A stretch of DNA of 64,000 nt from Kitasatospora arboriphila (GCF_000717275.1 NZ_JNYV01000014.1:9495-73494), one strand, 5' to 3'. Counted from the stretch's first letter, positions 38,046 to 47,318 are shown. Numbers and translations: made by a program. Notes: generated by a model not told the origin, from the sequence alone.

Positions 38046-39083
38046 GTGAGCGGTGAGGACTTGATGCCCCAGGACTACGCGGACGTGTTGGACCAGCTCA
38101 AGAGGCAGGTCCGCGGTGCCCGGGTGCAGGCCACCCGCGTGGTGAACACCCAGTTACTGGTGTTGTACTGGGATATCGGGCGGGCCATCCGCGACCGCCA
38201 AGACAGCCAAGGGTGGGGAAGCCGGGTCATCGACCGCCTCGCCCGCGATCTGCGGGCCGAGTTCCCCGACATGCGGGGGTTCTCCCGCAGCAACCTGCAC
38301 TACATGCGCACGGTCGCCGGCACCTGGCCGCGGGAGGCAATCGTCCAACAACCTGTTGGACAATTGCCGTGGGGTCACATCACGGTGCTCATCGACAAGA
38401 TCGACGACCAGGCGGTCCGAGAGTGGTATGCCGCCGCTGCTGTCACACATGGCTGGTCACGAGCGATCCTGACCCACCAGATCCGTAACCAGCTCGATCA
38501 GCGGATCGGGGCAGCGCCGACGAACTTTGACACCCAGCTCCCCGCGGCCGATTCAGACCTGGCTCATCAACTCGTCCGCGACCCCTACGTCTTCGACTTC
38601 CTCGACATCTCCGACCGTGTCGCCGAACGCGAACTGGAAACGGCGTTGATGGCCCGGCTCGAGCGGTTCCTCCTCGAACTGGGCCATGGGTTTGCCTTCG
38701 TCGGCCGCCAGTACCACTTTGAGACCGGCGGCGATGACTTCTACATCGACCTACTCTTCTTTAACTGGGTGCAGTCGCGGTTCGTGGTCGTCGAGCTCAA
38801 AGTAGGAAAGTTCGAGCCCGAATACCTCGGCAAGCTCGGCTTCTACGTGTCCTGGGTCGATGACAATCTGCGTAACCACGAGGTGCACGCACCCACCATC
38901 GGTATCTTGCTGTGCGCCGGCCGCAACGACCAAGTGGTCCGCTACTCTCTCGCCGGAACCACCGCACCATTGGCAGTAGCCGACTACACCTACGACACAC
39001 TGCCCCCACTGGTCCGCGAACTCGTACCCACCGAGAATGAACTAGCCTCCGCCCTGGGCGACACCACCACCGACCCCACCTGA
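38046..39083 (+). CDS. DUF1016 / YhcG-family PD-(D/E)XK nuclease
   Basis: The 345-residue protein has an N-terminal DUF1016_N domain (TQLLVLYWDIGRAI through FSRSNLHYMR, about 25-150) and a C-terminal YhcG nuclease domain. The nuclease core is visible as YIDLLFFN followed by FVVVELKVGKFEP. This supplies the Asp and the E-x-K of the PD-(D/E)XK site. GTG 38046 is chosen because GGGGAGGGAA lies about 8 bp upstream. The family is often found in mobile regions and near restriction systems. Here it stands alone, ahead of an Lsr2 gene and the recombinase module. Target unknown. Confidence 0.88.
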   Translation: MSGEDLMPQDYADVLDQLKRQVRGARVQATRVVNTQLLVLYWDIGRAIRDRQDSQGWGSRVIDRLARDLRAEFPDMRGFSRSNLHYMRTVAGTWPREAIVQQPVGQLPWGHITVLIDKIDDQAVREWYAAAAVTHGWSRAILTHQIRNQLDQRIGAAPTNFDTQLPAADSDLAHQLVRDPYVFDFLDISDRVAERELETALMARLERFLLELGHGFAFVGRQYHFETGGDDFYIDLLFFNWVQSRFVVVELKVGKFEPEYLGKLGFYVSWVDDNLRNHEVHAPTIGILLCAGRNDQVVRYSLAGTTAPLAVADYTYDTLPPLVRELVPTENELASALGDTTTDPT

Positions 39084-39343
39084 ACCACAAAACTGAAGGT
39101 GATCAGGACTAGTTGAGTTGTCGCGCAGCATATTCGACTGTTGAGCCGATTCTTTCGGGTCACCCGAGTAGTAAGTCGTAGATCGCTGCGAATAGTGCCG
39201 CTCACCGAGGCACTCCATCAATTCTTGCGATGGTGAGCCGCCAAGCGTCCGCGCTGGTACCTCTCACCGGTTAGTAGAGCGCCTATGCTGGGCACGACTA
39301 ACCACGACATGTGGGTCGTATCAATCTATTAGAGGAGCTTTGT

Positions 39344-39715
39344 GTGGCGCGTACAACGCGAGTAGAAGTAGACATTATTGATGATGTCGACGGTAAGCCG
39401 GTGGATCCCGATGAGGTTGTGCAGGTGGAGTTTTCGGTGAAGTTGCCTGGTGCGCGCAAAGCGCGCGAGTATGTTCTGGATCTGCGTCCGAGTAACCTGG
39501 CGAAGTTCGAGTCTGCTATCGGTAAGTACATCAACGCCGCTACCGAGGTCCGCGGCGCGGCCAACACCACAAAAACGGCACCCGCGCCCGCGCAGGGTTC
39601 ACCAAAAGAACAGCTGCGAGCTATTCGCGAATGGGCACGCACCCAGGGTTATGAAGTCTCTGATCGCGGACGGATCCCTGCCGAGGTTGTCGACGCCTAC
39701 CACGCAGCCCACTAA
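39344..39715 (+). CDS. lsr2: Lsr2-family nucleoid-associated protein
   Basis: DNA-bridging protein that silences AT-rich or foreign DNA in actinobacteria. The 123-residue length is normal. The N-terminal oligomerisation part begins [13 protein letters not shown]. The C-terminal DNA-binding domain reads [19 protein letters not shown] and has the AT-hook-like RGRIP motif followed by [14 protein letters not shown] 39344 has AGAGGAGC upstream. Placement inside an accessory region suggests an additional copy carried by the element rather than the housekeeping gene; this is inference. Confidence 0.9.
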   Translation: MARTTRVEVDIIDDVDGKPVDPDEVVQVEFSVKLPGARKAREYVLDLRPSNLAKFESAIGKYINAATEVRGAANTTKTAPAPAQGSPKEQLRAIREWARTQGYEVSDRGRIPAEVVDAYHAAH

Positions 39716-39911
39716 CGGTTCTCACAACACACAGGGGTGCGCGATCCTCACCGTTTTGTCACTGAGACCGTCTCCTCTCACGGGTCTTTAATGCAGTGCC
39801 CGGGTCATAGTGGGCGGCTCATCAGTATCTCTGTGAACGACGAATAATCAGTTGTTCCGGCGCGTCAGGCGTGGTCGCGAGCGGCGAGTGTCGGTGGATA
39901 CGGGCTCGTCT

Positions 39912-40967
39912 TTAGTCGAGGTGGTCGAGGAGTTGTTCGGTGCGCGCCAGCAGTGCGGCCATCTGATGGTCCAGGGCGGTGAAGACGTCGTCGAGGTCGC
40001 CGAGTTCGGCCGCCGCGCGGCGTCGGGCATCGACGCCGTCGTCGTAGGTGTCGGGCAACACCACCACAGGCGCCGGTTGCGACACCGGGTTCTGGGGTCC
40101 GGCGGTGCGTTCGCGGATGGTGTGGGCCCACTGCGTGCGGTGGGTGACCGGCCGTCCGGGTGTGTGCAGGTGGGTGCGCAGGATCGCTGAGACCGCCCGC
40201 GGCGACAGGCCGGTGGTGGTGTCACCGATCGGTGCGGTGGGGTTGCCCCACCGATCGAACGTGGGCAGCAGGGCGGCATCAGGAGTGGTGTGCTCGTGCA
40301 GCGACATGTCTTCTGCTGCCGCTCGGGCAGGTGCGTCGTAGAGGACCGGTGCCCAGGCGATTGGTGAGGGCCGGCGCAAGGTGAGTTCACGCACCGCTGC
40401 CCACCGCTTCCACACCCCGTACACCCCGAATGGGTTCTCCGGTTCGGCTTTGGCGGTGATCTGGTGGTGGCCGCCGATGTGCACCGTGCTGCTGTCGGGG
40501 TTGGTGGTGTTGGGGTGGATGGTGATGTCGCCGCACCGTAGGTCCCCTACGTCGGTGACGGGGATCCCGAGGTGGCAGACCAGGGTGAGGATGAGGGCGT
40601 CGCGGCGCCCGAACAGCCCGCCCGGCCACCCACTGACCGGCAACCGCGCGATCACTGTGGTGGCGGCAGCCTGGTGACGGTCCCGGGCCGACAACAGTGC
40701 CCGCACGGCCGTCGCCGTTCCCGGCGGGGTGGCACCGTTGAGGCGGTGGGCGGTGTTGATGGCACTGGCCCGGTGGCGCACCGTGGCCCGCGACGCATCC
40801 GGTTCGAACGCCAGAAACCGGGCCACCGTGACCGGCGAGGCGCCCAGCGGGTCCAGATCGAACGCTGTGCACCAGTCGGTGAATAGTCGCCACTGACCGC
40901 GATAGGACCGGGGCAACCGGCCGGTGATGTCGCCGGTGGACTCGTGGGTGGGTGGAGTGTGGGTCAT
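39912..40967 (-). CDS. tyrosine-recombinase-like protein, probably inactive
   Basis: The 351-residue protein has a recombinase-like N-terminal SAM-type domain (LPRSYRGQWRLFTDWCTAF, then PVTVARFLAFE) and the beginning of a catalytic domain (GRRDALILTLVCHLGIPVTDV). In active enzymes that segment carries the first catalytic arginine; here the position reads GIPVTDV. No HxxR box or Tyr nucleophile can be found later. It starts 9 bp after the stop of the active recombinase and is the last gene of the three-gene module. It may be an accessory DNA-binding subunit. Confidence 0.65.
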   Translation of the reverse strand: MTHTPPTHESTGDITGRLPRSYRGQWRLFTDWCTAFDLDPLGASPVTVARFLAFEPDASRATVRHRASAINTAHRLNGATPPGTATAVRALLSARDRHQAAATTVIARLPVSGWPGGLFGRRDALILTLVCHLGIPVTDVGDLRCGDITIHPNTTNPDSSTVHIGGHHQITAKAEPENPFGVYGVWKRWAAVRELTLRRPSPIAWAPVLYDAPARAAAEDMSLHEHTTPDAALLPTFDRWGNPTAPIGDTTTGLSPRAVSAILRTHLHTPGRPVTHRTQWAHTIRERTAGPQNPVSQPAPVVVLPDTYDDGVDARRRAAAELGDLDDVFTALDHQMAALLARTEQLLDHLD

Positions 40968-40976
40968 CGCTGGGTG

Positions 40977-42128
40977 TCACATGCCGATGGTGGTGGCGGC
41001 GTTCTGGACGTGAATGTTGTTGTCCCGGGCGTAGTTCAGCAACGATTCGACGGATTTGTGGCCGGTTTGTTTCATGATGGTGGTCGGTTCATGCCCGGTC
41101 CGGAAGGCTTCGGTGACAAACCCCGCCCGCAAACTGTGGGCGCCGTAGCGGGTGGTGTCGAGGTCCGGGCGCGCGGCGGCCAGGCGGCGGCGCACCAGGG
41201 TGTGGATGAGTTGCCCACCAGGAGCGGACTCGGCCAGATCGCTGGAGGCGGTGACACTGCGAAACACCTCCGCCTCCGCTGGTACCTCCGGTAGGGGGCC
41301 GGCGCACACGTGGTGGGTGTGGGGGCGATCAGCAGCGAGCAGGCGAATCAAACCGGCTCGGCCTAGCCGGTCATACGCGTCATGACACGCCAGCCACCGC
41401 ATGTAGGCGCAGGGGCCGCACGTTTCCAGATGCTCACCGACCGGTAAGGCTTTGCGCTGTCCCTGACCGTCTTGGTCGGTCTTGGATCTGCGGACGATCA
41501 TGATCCAGCCCTCACGGGTCCGGCGCACATCCCCTACTGTCAGGCTGACGATTTCTGAGCGGCGCATCGCTCCGGCCCACCCCAACACCAACGCGGCGGT
41601 GTCGCGGCGCTCGCGGAGCTTGGTCCGCCACGACACTGCCGAGGATCGTGCGGTGGCCACCATCGCCCGCAGATCCACCAAATCCAGCGGATCCTCTGGA
41701 CGGCGGGGGCGGCGCCCCGACGCTGCACCTCGGCGGCGGATCGCCGACAACGTGCCCGCGACAACCGGGCTCAACCACAACGGTGTGGACTCGCCCGCGC
41801 TGTCTGGGTGGGGGGTGTTCGCTTTGTGGACGTACTTGATCGCCGCTGCGGCGCCATCGATCGCGGCCATCGAATACGCTGCCGTCCCATCGGTTTTCAC
41901 CGTGTTCTCCAATGCGAGCAGGTAGTCGGCGACCACATGGGGATGCGCCGGCAACGCCTGATGCCCGTGTTGACGGCAGTACGTCTCGAACGCCGCCCAG
42001 GCCCGCGTGTAGTTGCGGCGCGTCGACGGTGCCCGGGTATCGAGTAGTGACGTCTCCACCCGACGCAACACATCATCAGAAACGTTAGGCGCCGCAACAG
42101 AGTTCGAGACCGCAGCCAGGTCAGTCAT
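40977..42128 (-). CDS. site-specific tyrosine recombinase / integrase
   Basis: The 383-residue enzyme has an N-terminal DNA-binding domain (STRRNYTRAWAAFETYCRQ) and a C-terminal catalytic domain. Catalytic residues are visible: Arg in GWAGAMRRSEIVSLTVGD, Lys in RRSKTDQDG, HxxR in GAHSLRAGF, His in KQTGHKSVESL and the nucleophile Tyr in LLNYAR. It forms a covalent DNA intermediate and cuts and rejoins DNA at att-like sites. The start ATG overlaps the stop of the upstream 130-residue gene (TAATG on the minus strand), so the three genes are translationally linked. Confidence 0.9.
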   Translation of the reverse strand: MTDLAAVSNSVAAPNVSDDVLRRVETSLLDTRAPSTRRNYTRAWAAFETYCRQHGHQALPAHPHVVADYLLALENTVKTDGTAAYSMAAIDGAAAAIKYVHKANTPHPDSAGESTPLWLSPVVAGTLSAIRRRGAASGRRPRRPEDPLDLVDLRAMVATARSSAVSWRTKLRERRDTAALVLGWAGAMRRSEIVSLTVGDVRRTREGWIMIVRRSKTDQDGQGQRKALPVGEHLETCGPCAYMRWLACHDAYDRLGRAGLIRLLAADRPHTHHVCAGPLPEVPAEAEVFRSVTASSDLAESAPGGQLIHTLVRRRLAAARPDLDTTRYGAHSLRAGFVTEAFRTGHEPTTIMKQTGHKSVESLLNYARDNNIHVQNAATTIGM

Positions 42129-42520
42129 TACGAGCCTGACCCCGCCATGTCGACGGGTGCGGTGGGCCTGCCGAACACCACCACACTCCCCACCCCCGCC
42201 ACGTCATACCCAGGGCGGGTCGGCGCAGCGCACACCACGAATCGGGCACCACCGGCACCCGAGCTGCAGACCGCCCACTGGCTGGTGGTCGCGCGGTTGA
42301 TCAGCAACATAAGATGGTCAATGGCCTCGGCCACCGGCCAGCTGTTCTGGGCAATGAAATCCCAATCCTCATCCGACGCCAGTACCGTCACAGGGCCTTC
42401 TGTCGGCAGCGCGATCGCGTCATCGGGATACAGATCAGCGAACACCGCGCCCACCCACCCAGGACACGAATCGACCACACCACCATCCACAACGGCCATC
42501 ACACCACTAGCCACCGTCAC
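42128..42520 (-). CDS. hypothetical first gene of the recombinase module
   Basis: The 130-residue protein starts at GTG with GGAGG 8 bp upstream. It is acidic, with a hydrophobic early part (VASGVMAVVDGGVVDSC) and the stretch DEDWDFIAQNSWPVAEAIDH. I recognise no domain. Its stop overlaps the start of the recombinase gene by one base, so it is an integral part of the module. Confidence 0.6.
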   Translation of the reverse strand: MTVASGVMAVVDGGVVDSCPGWVGAVFADLYPDDAIALPTEGPVTVLASDEDWDFIAQNSWPVAEAIDHLMLLINRATTSQWAVCSSGAGGARFVVCAAPTRPGYDVAGVGSVVVFGRPTAPVDMAGSGS

Positions 42521-43011
42521 GCACCCGCCTCCAAGCGCTCACGCGAAAACCCCACCACTGCAGCATAAAACCCTACAGACGCGTTTACGCTGGTGACACG
42601 CCCCGCATCGCGCGCTAAAGCTGATTAGCGCAGAGCCAAACGTTGCCACTAAGGGTGGACCGACGACCTTTCGTTTTTCAGATGGACGCAAACACCAGTT
42701 CAAACCGGTTTGCCCAGCTCAGACCGGCCCACACCCGGCCGATCAGACCCCTCGGGCTACCCCATCGAAGAATTTCGCCCCTTATCCCCCATGGATTTAT
42801 GTCAGGTGACGATGCTCCCGCGTCATGTCCTCCGCTACGAGCGAAGCTAGACAGCCGGGCCGCGCACAGGAAACCATCTAGCCGCTCGCGGCCGGCTCCG
42901 CGACCGCAAGGAATGTGCTCTACTGCAGTCATAGTCGATCACCAGCGCTGTGACTAAGGCTAATCCGTTGTGCAATGGCGTTCAGGCGCCTCGCCCGGCA
43001 CTGCTGCGCTG
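42521..43011. other. intergenic stretch of about 490 bp with one strong dyad
   Basis: No gene is recognised. The only notable structure is the inverted repeat at 42612-42631, listed separately. The open frames here have no credible protein features. Confidence 0.45.
42612..42631. repeat. perfect 7-bp inverted repeat upstream of the recombinase module
   Basis: GCGCTAA and TTAGCGC flank the 6-bp spacer AGCTGA. The dyad lies about 90 bp upstream of the first gene of the recombinase operon. It could be an operator or a recombinase binding or crossover site. Nothing else fixes its role. Confidence 0.4.
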
Positions 43012-43368
43012 TTAGCCATCCAATGGGGTGGGGGTTTCCCAGACGCGCGCGTACATCTCAGACACCAACGGCCACACCTTGTTTAGACCGTCCTGGACGG
43101 AGTCGACGGCAGCGGCGAGGTCGCCGAAGAGGACAAACTCGTGGGGGATGACACGGCCTGCTGAGTCTTGACGCCCGAGCGGATCTGGAAAGCGCAGCGC
43201 GACTTGTCCGTCCTGGCGGCGCCACGCGGTTGGTGCGTCTCGAAGATCTCCGAAAGCGCGTTCGTAGTCCGGGAGCGGATCGCTAAGTCTGGCATCCAGA
43301 AGGAATCGAAAGCCCCAACTGCGACCCCGAGTGGCCCAGATCACGCTATCGGAGTGCGGGGGATTCAC
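43012..43368 (-). CDS. small protein paired with the GTPase
   Basis: The 118-residue protein overlaps the end of the GTPase gene by 4 nt (ATGA), a sign of coupled translation. It is a compact alpha/beta-like sequence (SDSVIWATRGRSWGFRFLLD, then ALRFPDPLGRQDSAGRVIP, ending VWETPTP). I recognise no named family. Dependence on the GTPase is inferred from the overlap. Confidence 0.65.
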   Translation of the reverse strand: MNPPHSDSVIWATRGRSWGFRFLLDARLSDPLPDYERAFGDLRDAPTAWRRQDGQVALRFPDPLGRQDSAGRVIPHEFVLFGDLAAAVDSVQDGLNKVWPLVSEMYARVWETPTPLDG

Positions 43369-44545
43369 TTCGGGTTCCTGATCACTTTGTTGATGACGCC
43401 CTGCTCCAGGTCCAGCTTGAACTGCGTCAGTGTCGCTCTGAGGTAATCGTGCTGCGCTCGGGCCTGCTCGTCCATCTCTCTGAGTTTCGGTCCTGCCAAC
43501 TGGACTGCTTGTACCAGGATCGGCGTCGCCATGGCAGCAACCTTGTCGGCTTTGGGGATTTTTGCCAGAAGCTTATCGACCGGTCCGAACTTCCCATCGG
43601 CTAAGCCGGCTGCCAGCAACTCGGCGCCGTCGGCTAGCGAGTCGAGAACCCTGCGGGGGATGTCGAACTTCTCGTGCCACTGCACCCGACGTTCCAGCGG
43701 AAGAAGAGACGCCACCGGAAGAACGAGATCGAGACCAACGCGTTGCGTCAGATCGATGTCGAGCGTCTGCGGACCATCGGACTTCAGTTGAAACTTGGCA
43801 GACGAGAGCAGCATGAAGTCTTCGCCGATAGACAGGGCAGCAGGAGTCTCGATGAGTTCGGCGATAGTCGATCGAAGGCGTTCGACGTCTTCTGTCGCCT
43901 TGAGGATGACCAGATCACGAAATGTGTCGACGTCCCAGTCTGGAAGCAGATCAGCTTTCGACAGGGCCAGGATCCACACCCGGGGAAACTCAATGATGGG
44001 CCCATCCTCCAGCAGGTCCTCCTTGAGTCGCAAAAGTCCTTGACGAAAGTTCGCCATCAGTGACTTCAGATACCGCTCTTCATCGCCGCGGTAATCTAGC
44101 AGCTTTTGCCCGTCTACCAGCAGAAGCGCGACGTCGGACCGAAGCAGTGAACGGAAGTTGTCAGTGCGCCGATTTTGTTCCTCCGACCTGCTGGGTTCGG
44201 TTTCGAACCATTCGCCCGGGTAGTCGTGCCACGCGAGCCGGAGGACATCGAAGGGCCTCTTCTTGGCTGCGTCGTTGTCGCCGCCTTTCAGTTTGACCGA
44301 GAAATAGTAGGTCGTGGCCTTGAAGCGGGTGGGCAGCGGCGCAGCCGCCTGGTCCCGCATACCGAGATAGTTCTTGTAGAGCCGATTCCCTTGCCCGGCG
44401 TCATCAGCTACAAGATCCCAAAGATCGTTCTTGTAGGACCCCTCCTGGGTCGGGCCGTAGAACGACGAAACCAGAACAGTCTTGCCCGACCCGCTCTCGC
44501 CGAAGACGGCAATGTGCTGCTCTCGAACTCTGGGTACTTGGCCAT
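43365..44545 (-). pseudogene. P-loop GTPase (double-GTPase-like), frameshifted near the start
   Basis: The main frame encodes a P-loop NTPase with Walker A VFGESGSGKTVLV, then SSFYGPTQEGSY. Later come a D-containing segment LRLAWHDYPGEWFE and the G4-like LALSKADLLPDWD, fitting a TRAFAC-class or DO-GTPase-type protein. A helical, partly hydrophobic C-terminus follows. No start codon exists in this frame between the in-frame stop near 44586 and the P-loop. The natural start MAKYPEFE (ATG 44545) is in another frame. One missing base near 44520-44525 would join it to QHIAVFGESGSGKT. The gene is therefore probably inactive, unless the base is a sequencing error. Confidence 0.65.
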
Positions 44546-44877
44546 GCCAGGACGCTATAACACGACCTGCGGCGCGTAACTACGGAGTCAACCAGCCCGG
44601 TGAAACGTGACGTGGGACTGGATCTGCACTTTGGGCCGACTGGGAGGCGAGACAGGTGCCACCAGACCACCAGACCGAATGGACTGCGGCTACCAATGAG
44701 CTGACAACTCAGCGTTCATGGCTTCAATACTCGGTTTCATAGGCACTCCGATAGAGCTCAAACAGATGAGACTCGCACCGCGCGTGAGACTCTCGAGTTC
44801 GAAGGGCGTCGAACGCTGAATCCAGATTCGTGGCCCTGCTGCGTGCACTTCGATGCCGCGTGGTGTATTCAGAATCA

Positions 44878-46143
44878 ATGGCCCGTCGCCGCGGTTTCTT
44901 TGCCGAACTCCAGCATCAGCAACAGTTAGCCGCTAAGCGCCAGGCCCAACAGCAACGGCTCGCAGTACGCCAGTACAACCAGGCGGCGCTCGCCAGACAA
45001 CGCGCGGCCAGCGCGCACCGCAGAGCATCCGAAGCCGCGCGGAGATCTACTGCCGCTGAGCAGGCTCGCCTCAACAAGCAGATGGCGGCCGCCTACGTCG
45101 CCGAGTGTGAGGCCGAAGCCGCGGAAAAGACCGCCGAAGCAATCGCACATCAGCAAGAAATCGAGGAACTACTCGCAGCAACACTCGAGTTCGACGACTG
45201 GGTCGACCTGACACGACTCCGGCAAGTCTACGAACCCACACCACTCGACGCCGGCACCCTGACCGCGGAAACGCCGGTCCCCACCTACATCCCCATCCCG
45301 CCGCGACCGCACTTCTATGCGCCCGAACAACCAACCGGCCTCAGCGCAAAACTTGGTGGTCAACGCAAATACGAAGCCCAACTCGCCGCCGCACACGCAC
45401 AGTACGCCCGCAACATGACCTACTGGCACGGCCAACTCAACGATCTCTTCACCCGCAACGGCGTCGCCCGCCAGGCCTGGCTCGCAAACGAATTCGACCG
45501 CCTTACCCGACTCGAACAAGCCCGGCGGGACCACACGACTGCACAGCAATCTCGGCGCGAAGAAATCCAACGAGCCAACTCCGAGCTCGACCAGCTCATC
45601 GCTGATCTACGAAACGGTGACGGACGCGCGCTCGAGCAGTACGTCGGCATTGTGCTCGCCAACTCCACGTACCCCGAAGAGTTCCAGGTCGACTACGACT
45701 ATGAGTTCATCACTGCTGACCGCGAACTCGCAGTGACCGTACTCGTCCCAACCCCTGACCAATTTCCCTCGGTGAAAGCGGTCCGCTACATCAAGGCCAA
45801 AGACGAGTTCACCACTACACGACTGTCCGCAGCAGAGCTCAAGCGCCGCTACAACAGTGCCGTCCATCAGACTGCGCTACGCACGCCGCACGAGGTATTC
45901 GAAGCCGACCGCGAAGCCATTATCGACGCCATTTCCCTGACCGTTGCCGTCGATACCGTCGACCCAGCGACTGGCCACGACCGCCGCGTACCGCTCGCAC
46001 AACTCGCCGTCGACCGCCAAAGCTTCCTGGCCATCGACTTGTCCCGAGTCGAACCCATCGAAACCCTGAAGCACCTGGCCGCAGCCGTATCCCAGAATCC
46101 CTACGGCCTAATCCCCCTTGCCGGACAAGGGGTCCGCGGATGA
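44878..46143 (+). CDS. coiled-coil protein matching the N-terminal half of Mrr-type restriction proteins, nuclease domain absent
   Basis: The 421-residue protein begins MARRRGFFAELQHQQQ and continues as a long Gln/Arg/Ala-rich coiled coil (to about 110). A proline-rich segment and a second helical stretch follow. A globular domain fills about 265-415 (LANSTYPEEFQVDYDYEF, YIKAKDEFTTTRLSAAELK, VDTVDPATGHDRR, VEPIETLKHLAAAVSQNPY). From memory, this plan is the N-terminal part of actinobacterial restriction endonucleases that continue into an Mrr-like catalytic domain. Here the protein stops at that boundary. The next gene overlaps by 4 nt and brings a GIY-YIG-type domain instead. ATG 44878 is chosen; the frame is open from 44830. 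Confidence 0.7.
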   Translation: MARRRGFFAELQHQQQLAAKRQAQQQRLAVRQYNQAALARQRAASAHRRASEAARRSTAAEQARLNKQMAAAYVAECEAEAAEKTAEAIAHQQEIEELLAATLEFDDWVDLTRLRQVYEPTPLDAGTLTAETPVPTYIPIPPRPHFYAPEQPTGLSAKLGGQRKYEAQLAAAHAQYARNMTYWHGQLNDLFTRNGVARQAWLANEFDRLTRLEQARRDHTTAQQSRREEIQRANSELDQLIADLRNGDGRALEQYVGIVLANSTYPEEFQVDYDYEFITADRELAVTVLVPTPDQFPSVKAVRYIKAKDEFTTTRLSAAELKRRYNSAVHQTALRTPHEVFEADREAIIDAISLTVAVDTVDPATGHDRRVPLAQLAVDRQSFLAIDLSRVEPIETLKHLAAAVSQNPYGLIPLAGQGVRG

Positions 46144-47318
46144 GCAACCCCCAAGACGTCATCACCGCGCTGCGCCGCACTCTCGTCGAAAAAGAGCGCG
46201 AAGCAGCCAACCTGCAAGACAAAATCACCGAACTGACCACGCAGCTCAAGCTCACGCCACCACCCCAGGTCTCCGCCCCCGCCACGCCCGTCGTCGACGA
46301 ACGAGTCATCACTGTGGACGACGCGCTGGTTCTCCAGGAGGTCGGACTCTACGAGTACCATCATCCCCTCGAAAACGCCGAGGCGTACAAAGTCAGCCTC
46401 GCCGCATTGCGTTCACAGATCCGCGACTCCGTCACGGACGGCGACGCCATCGAAGTGTCAAAGCAGTTCAGCTTCAACAACTCCCTCGCCCAAGGCCGAC
46501 GACTTACCGGCGACCTCGCCAAACTCATGCTCCGCGCATACAACGCCGAGGCGGAGAACTGCGTCCGCACCATCCGCGCCGGCAACCTCATCACCGCGAC
46601 CCGCCGGCTCGACAAAGCAGCCGCTGACATCGAAAAGCACGGCGCCATCATGCAAATGCGTATCGCCGCGAACTATCACGGGCTTCGCACCCAAGAACTC
46701 GAACTAACTGCCGACTACCTCATGAAGGTCCAGGACGAACGCGAAGCCGCCCGCGAAGAACGCGAACGCCTCAAAGACGAACGCAAAGCCGAGCAAGAAC
46801 TCGCCAACCAGCGACGGCTCCTCGACAAGGAACGCGAGCACTACCGAAACCTCCTCGACCGAGTCACCAACGCCGCCGAACGCGACGAGGCACAGCAAGA
46901 GCTCGAACGCCTCGACCAAGCCATCGCCGACAACGACTACCGCGCCGCGAACATCCGCGCCGGCTACGTCTACGTCATCTCCAACATCGGAGCCTTCGGA
47001 CCCAACGTCGTCAAGATCGGACTCACCCGCCGACTCGAACCACTCGACCGCATCCGAGAACTCAGCAGCGCTTCAGTCCCCTTCCCCTTCGACGTCCACG
47101 CCATCTACTTCTCCGACGACGCCGTCACACTCGAAAACCAACTGCACCAACAGTTCACAGAACTCCGCCTCAACCACGCCAACCCACGACGAGAGTTCTT
47201 CTTCGCCACCCCCGCGCAAGTTCGCGACGTCCTAGCCACCAAACTCGGCAACCTCCTCGAATACACCACCGAACCCGAAGCCACCCAATACTTCCAATCC
47301 CGTCACTACTGGCCCTAA
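46140..47318 (+). CDS. DUF4041 protein with C-terminal T5orf172 (GIY-YIG-type) domain
   Basis: The 392-residue protein has a short coiled coil (about 5-40), then DUF4041 (about 90-215, including LAKLMLRAYNAEAENCVRTI and YHGLRTQELELTADYLMK). A charged helix rich in Glu/Arg/Lys follows (215-265). The C-terminal T5orf172/MUG113 domain has YVYVISN, VVKIGLTR, RIRELSSASVPFPFDV and the conserved Glu in LENQLHQQF, the expected layout of the GIY-YIG fold. Homologues occur in phages and in defence-like contexts. It overlaps the previous gene by 4 nt (ATGA), so the two proteins are probably made together. Nuclease activity is inferred from fold. Confidence 0.85.
   Translation: MSNPQDVITALRRTLVEKEREAANLQDKITELTTQLKLTPPPQVSAPATPVVDERVITVDDALVLQEVGLYEYHHPLENAEAYKVSLAALRSQIRDSVTDGDAIEVSKQFSFNNSLAQGRRLTGDLAKLMLRAYNAEAENCVRTIRAGNLITATRRLDKAAADIEKHGAIMQMRIAANYHGLRTQELELTADYLMKVQDEREAAREERERLKDERKAEQELANQRRLLDKEREHYRNLLDRVTNAAERDEAQQELERLDQAIADNDYRAANIRAGYVYVISNIGAFGPNVVKIGLTRRLEPLDRIRELSSASVPFPFDVHAIYFSDDAVTLENQLHQQFTELRLNHANPRREFFFATPAQVRDVLATKLGNLLEYTTEPEATQYFQSRHYWP

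Noticed and set aside
44690..44878. Minus-strand open frame of 62 codons between the GTPase and the two-gene unit
   Set aside because: Composition is fairly protein-like, but there is no family, no ribosome site, and it would overlap the divergent promoter region and the start of the plus-strand gene.
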